DNA from: VAZQ01 sp963821505
GTDB taxonomy: Bacteria; Pseudomonadota; Alphaproteobacteria; Rhizobiales; Xanthobacteraceae
Length of the DNA stretch: 64,000 nucleotides
Direction: 5' to 3'
Assembly (NCBI GenBank): GCA_963821505.1
Contig: CAWGEH010000004.1
Location: forward strand, 402,924 to 466,923
Part shown: piece after piece, positions 62,165 through 64,000 of the stretch
How the letters are laid out: each line of letters begins with the position of its first letter
Position numbering within the stretch: the stretch's first letter is position 1
Position numbers and translations under genes: made by a program
Notes under the pieces: generated by a model
Told to the model about the DNA's origin: nothing
Seen by the model: the letters and a program-made list of their open reading frames with translations, nothing else
Database searches by the model: none

Positions 62165-62437
62165 CCGCGCGCATCTATGATGCAGGCCGGACAAGCAGGG
62201 CGACCTCGGTGAGATCGGGCGGTCGCGAATCCCCATGCCCAAACTCATTTGTGAATGCCCCCCATAGGCGTTGTCGCGCACCAAATAGGTCGGCGCCGTG
62301 CCCCACGGGAATACTTCCACGACTGCTGCGCCAGCCACTCCGCGGTCGGGCGCCGGGTAACCGCGGACCAGAGCAGCTGCCGTCGACCGTGGCCCAACAC
62401 CAGAAACGCAAATAAAACCATGGCTCGTCTGCGCACA
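62165..62437 (-). pseudogene. Integrase core fragment (IS481/IS3-like), frameshifted
   Basis: Reads LFAFLVLGHGRRQLLWSAVT, RRPTAEWLAQQ in one frame and VEVFPWGTAPTYLVRDNAYGG then MGIRDRPISPRSP in another, the rve core around the second catalytic Asp (YLVRDN). The N-terminal HTH and the Glu region are missing. It is related to, but different from, the remnant at 47800-48449. Confidence 0.75.
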
Positions 62438-62578
62438 CGATTCTCACTTGGATTATTTGGAAATGAACCGCCCCGGGTTTGCCGGAGGCCGTTTGGTTTG
62501 AGTTACGCCACCCCACTGTTTGGCGGCGACGAGCAAATGTTTCGCAAAGTAACGAATTCCGGCAACAGGGCAAAGCGA

Positions 62579-62785
62579 CTAAGAAGCGGAACCGCAGCAG
62601 GACCGGTTACGCCGCCCATTCTGGTGAGCGACGCCCCAAGTCGGTCTCGCCGGTATCAGTAAGGCTTCATATGTCGAAGGCTCTCGCTTGGGAGCGGGAG
62701 CGGGAGAGGTCTGCTCCAAAGCTTCGAGCCGATACTCCATACTCCGTAGCCTGCGCTCGACCTTGCGGTCATTGTATTCGGTCAT
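62579..62785 (-). CDS. Small protein, last of a minus-strand series
   Basis: 68 residues: MTEYNDRKVERRLRSMEYRL is a charged helix, possibly coiled coil, followed by EQTSPAPAPKREPSTYEALL and a Cys/Arg end (NRRSCCGSAS-like). The start follows GAGAAAGAG. It lies 17 bp after the stop of the frame-broken gene at 62802. No family recognised; the C-terminus may be shifted. Confidence 0.35.
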   Translation of the reverse strand: MTEYNDRKVERRLRSMEYRLEALEQTSPAPAPKREPSTYEALLIPARPTWGVAHQNGRRNRSCCGSAS

Positions 62786-62801
62786 GGCACTCTTTCTCTT
62801 C

Positions 62802-63019
62802 TCACCACCAACGCCACCACGGTTTGTCGTTGTATTCTTCAGTGCCGTCGCTAAACATAATCGGCGGCAAATCATCATCGGTCGGGTCAATGACTGGCTC
62901 GACGTTTCGTCCCGATTGCTTCTCGATAATCCTGTTCCAATGACTTTGCGAAACGTGCGAGTGCATGCTCCGAAGTCTTCGCGGATTGGTCTACGTTTTG
63001 GTTTGACTGTCCAAGTCAT
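62802..63019 (-). pseudogene. Small gene needing two frame jumps
   Basis: The ATG at 63019 overlaps the stop of the upstream gene (ATGA). The first frame gives MTWTVKPKRRPIREDFGA; a second gives HALARFAKSLEQDYREA; a third gives SHWNRIIEKQSGRNVEPVID, DPTDDDLPPIMFSDGTEEYN and ends DKPWWRWW at 62802. The last piece looks like a genuine C-terminus. With two one-base corrections it would be a protein of about 72 residues. Function unknown. Confidence 0.4.
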
Positions 63020-63433
63020 TTTAGTGGTCTAAAGTTTTGCATTGCTTCAATCAAATCTACTTCTTCACGCTCCATCCATTTCTGCAAATCGGGAACGGGC
63101 TCTCTTGGCTTCTTTTTGCGTGGAGCGTCGTGTGGGAATCTGACGGGGCTCAGGCTTGGGTGGTGGACAGCAGGAACTCTGGAAGGAGTCGATAGCCGCA
63201 AGTTCTTTTTCGATTGCTTCCGTTAAAGTCATTTTGTTTTTGGCAATCGACCTGTCGAATTTTTCGTTGAAGCGTTTTTTGTAACTGAGGTATTTGGGAT
63301 GTTGGGAGCACAAATACTCGAACGCACATTCTCGTAGGAGTGGCGGCAAATCTGTGTTGATTAGGTTGCCGCAGACAGCCGCCTCTGGATTGCCAGCAGC
63401 GAGGTCACGCTCGTGAGAATTTGTCGAGCCCAT
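63016..63433 (-). pseudogene. Small gene needing one frame jump
   Basis: The first frame gives MGSTNSHERDLAAGNPEAAV, NTDLPPLLRECAFEYLCSQH, KNKMTLTEAIEKELAAID and PPPKPEP. Near 63140 it must pass to a frame giving VRFPHDAPRKKKPREPVPDL and MEREEVDLIEAMQNFRPLK, which ends at 63016 in an ATGA overlap with the next gene. Charged and Pro-rich, no recognised family. The normal overlap with its downstream neighbour suggests a real operon. Confidence 0.4.
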
Positions 63434-63627
63434 GTCTCAGTTCCTGGTGGAAGGAGTTTGAGCAACTCGTCCCAAGTCTGAGGTGCTACTTTTGACTCGG
63501 TTTCCTTATGTGGCGAACAGACAGCACGGTGCTGAGCCATTTGTTCGTCGGTGTATTGCATCGGTGTGGGTTCGGGTTCTTTGGGTTTGGGCAGGCTCTC
63601 TTGAAGTTCAAAAGTGCTCATGGTCAT
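63361..63627 (-). CDS. Small Pro/Glu-rich protein
   Basis: 88 residues: MTMSTFELQESLPKPKEPEP, then MQYTDEQMAQHRAVCSPHKE and a helical end PQTWDELLKLLPPGTETWAR. Its 3' end overlaps the start of the next gene by 73 bp. It follows the frame-broken gene at 63637-63941 by about 10 bp. No recognised family. Confidence 0.4.
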   Translation of the reverse strand: MTMSTFELQESLPKPKEPEPTPMQYTDEQMAQHRAVCSPHKETESKVAPQTWDELLKLLPPGTETWARQILTSVTSLLAIQRRLSAAT

Positions 63628-63636
63628 GGCAGTGGG

Positions 63637-63941
63637 TTACTCCACAGGTTCTCCACACAGTGATGGAGCAGTGACACTCTTGGTCACGTGGTTGGGGTTG
63701 ACATAGATTTTCTCGCCGTCCTTTCGGAAGGGACCATTGGGTTTGGTCAGCACAGCGAGGTTGTAAAAGATTGTGGAGCGAGAGGGACCCCAAGACCAGC
63801 GCAATCCTGCCAGAGTGCATAACCACGGTTGGCGATGGCATTCTCCAGCGCCTCAGTGACGGCATCCCGAGCGGGCTGCGACGGCTGCGACGATGGCGAG
63901 GGCTGCGGCTGAGGGCGTCTGAATAGGCTGAATATTCTCAT
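63637..63941 (-). pseudogene. Small gene needing one frame jump
   Basis: The first frame gives MRIFSLFRRPQPQPSPSSQP, RDAVTEALENAIANRGYALW and QDCAGL. Around 63795 it must change frame to give RWSWGPSRSTIFYNLAVLTK, PNGPFRKDGEKIYVNPNHVT and ends GEPVE at 63637. The second part reads as a well-formed beta-rich domain. It is the first visible gene of the minus-strand series. Function unknown. Confidence 0.4.
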
Positions 63942-64000
63942 TGCCTACTTAAGTCCAAACATCATCCAAGAATCCAATATGGATTGTGGACACAGACAGG

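Overview
The window is high-GC DNA from an alphaproteobacterium, most likely a member of the Hyphomicrobiales (Bradyrhizobium / Rhodoplanes / Pseudolabrys-like). That placement is an inference. It rests on tandem TctC-type solute receptors, Omp25-like and CHASE2-cyclase genes, CsbD, DUF983 and LOG genes, and several families of palindromic intergenic repeats of the kind common in that order. No rRNA, tRNA or CRISPR array was seen.

Region by region. 0-8.6 kb: a Pel-like exopolysaccharide locus on the minus strand (deacetylase PelA part, a short TPR protein in the PelB position, a truncated PelD, PelE, PelF, PelG). A separate GH114 hydrolase (the missing PelA part) runs towards it from the left edge. 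9-24 kb: metabolic and transport genes: a Rieske ferredoxin with an amidohydrolase, an acyltransferase followed by a DevCAB-like ABC exporter, two TctC receptors, an alpha/beta hydrolase overlapping a luciferase-like oxygenase, an NMT1-type binding protein, an MBL hydrolase and a secreted esterase. 24.5-37.2 kb: an envelope module of caspase-like and CHAT proteins. It holds a secreted TPR-CHAT protein and then two divergent operons: pseudo-caspase, FecR-like and CHASE2-adenylate cyclase on one side; OmpA, FecR-like and an intact caspase on the other. The shared promoter region carries a perfect CRP-type palindrome. This is the most interesting system in the window.

37.5-50.4 kb: a peptidoglycan peptidase, a broken IS5-family element, a methyltransferase, a beta-CASP nuclease, LOG, ExoD, CsbD, DUF983, an L,D-transpeptidase, a remnant integrase, a striking Cys/Gly-rich small protein that looks like a RiPP precursor, and a VOC protein. 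Four copies of a composite palindromic repeat lie at 43.9-45.6 kb. 50.5-62.4 kb: a degraded filamentous-haemagglutinin/GLUG/subtilase adhesin, interrupted at its 5' side by an element with a large serine recombinase, followed by decayed mobile DNA (DUF3631 ATPase, tyrosine-integrase and resolvase fragments, a second integrase remnant) and a few small intact genes. 62.5-64 kb: lower-GC DNA with a string of small overlapping minus-strand genes, several of which need frame jumps. It is either decayed foreign DNA or poorly polished sequence.

How the genes may work together: the Pel locus and adhesin concern surface attachment; the 24-37 kb module looks like a cAMP-linked envelope signalling and proteolysis system, in which the cyclase could feed back on its own divergent promoter through a CRP-family regulator. 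That link is inference from one binding-site match plus gene content.
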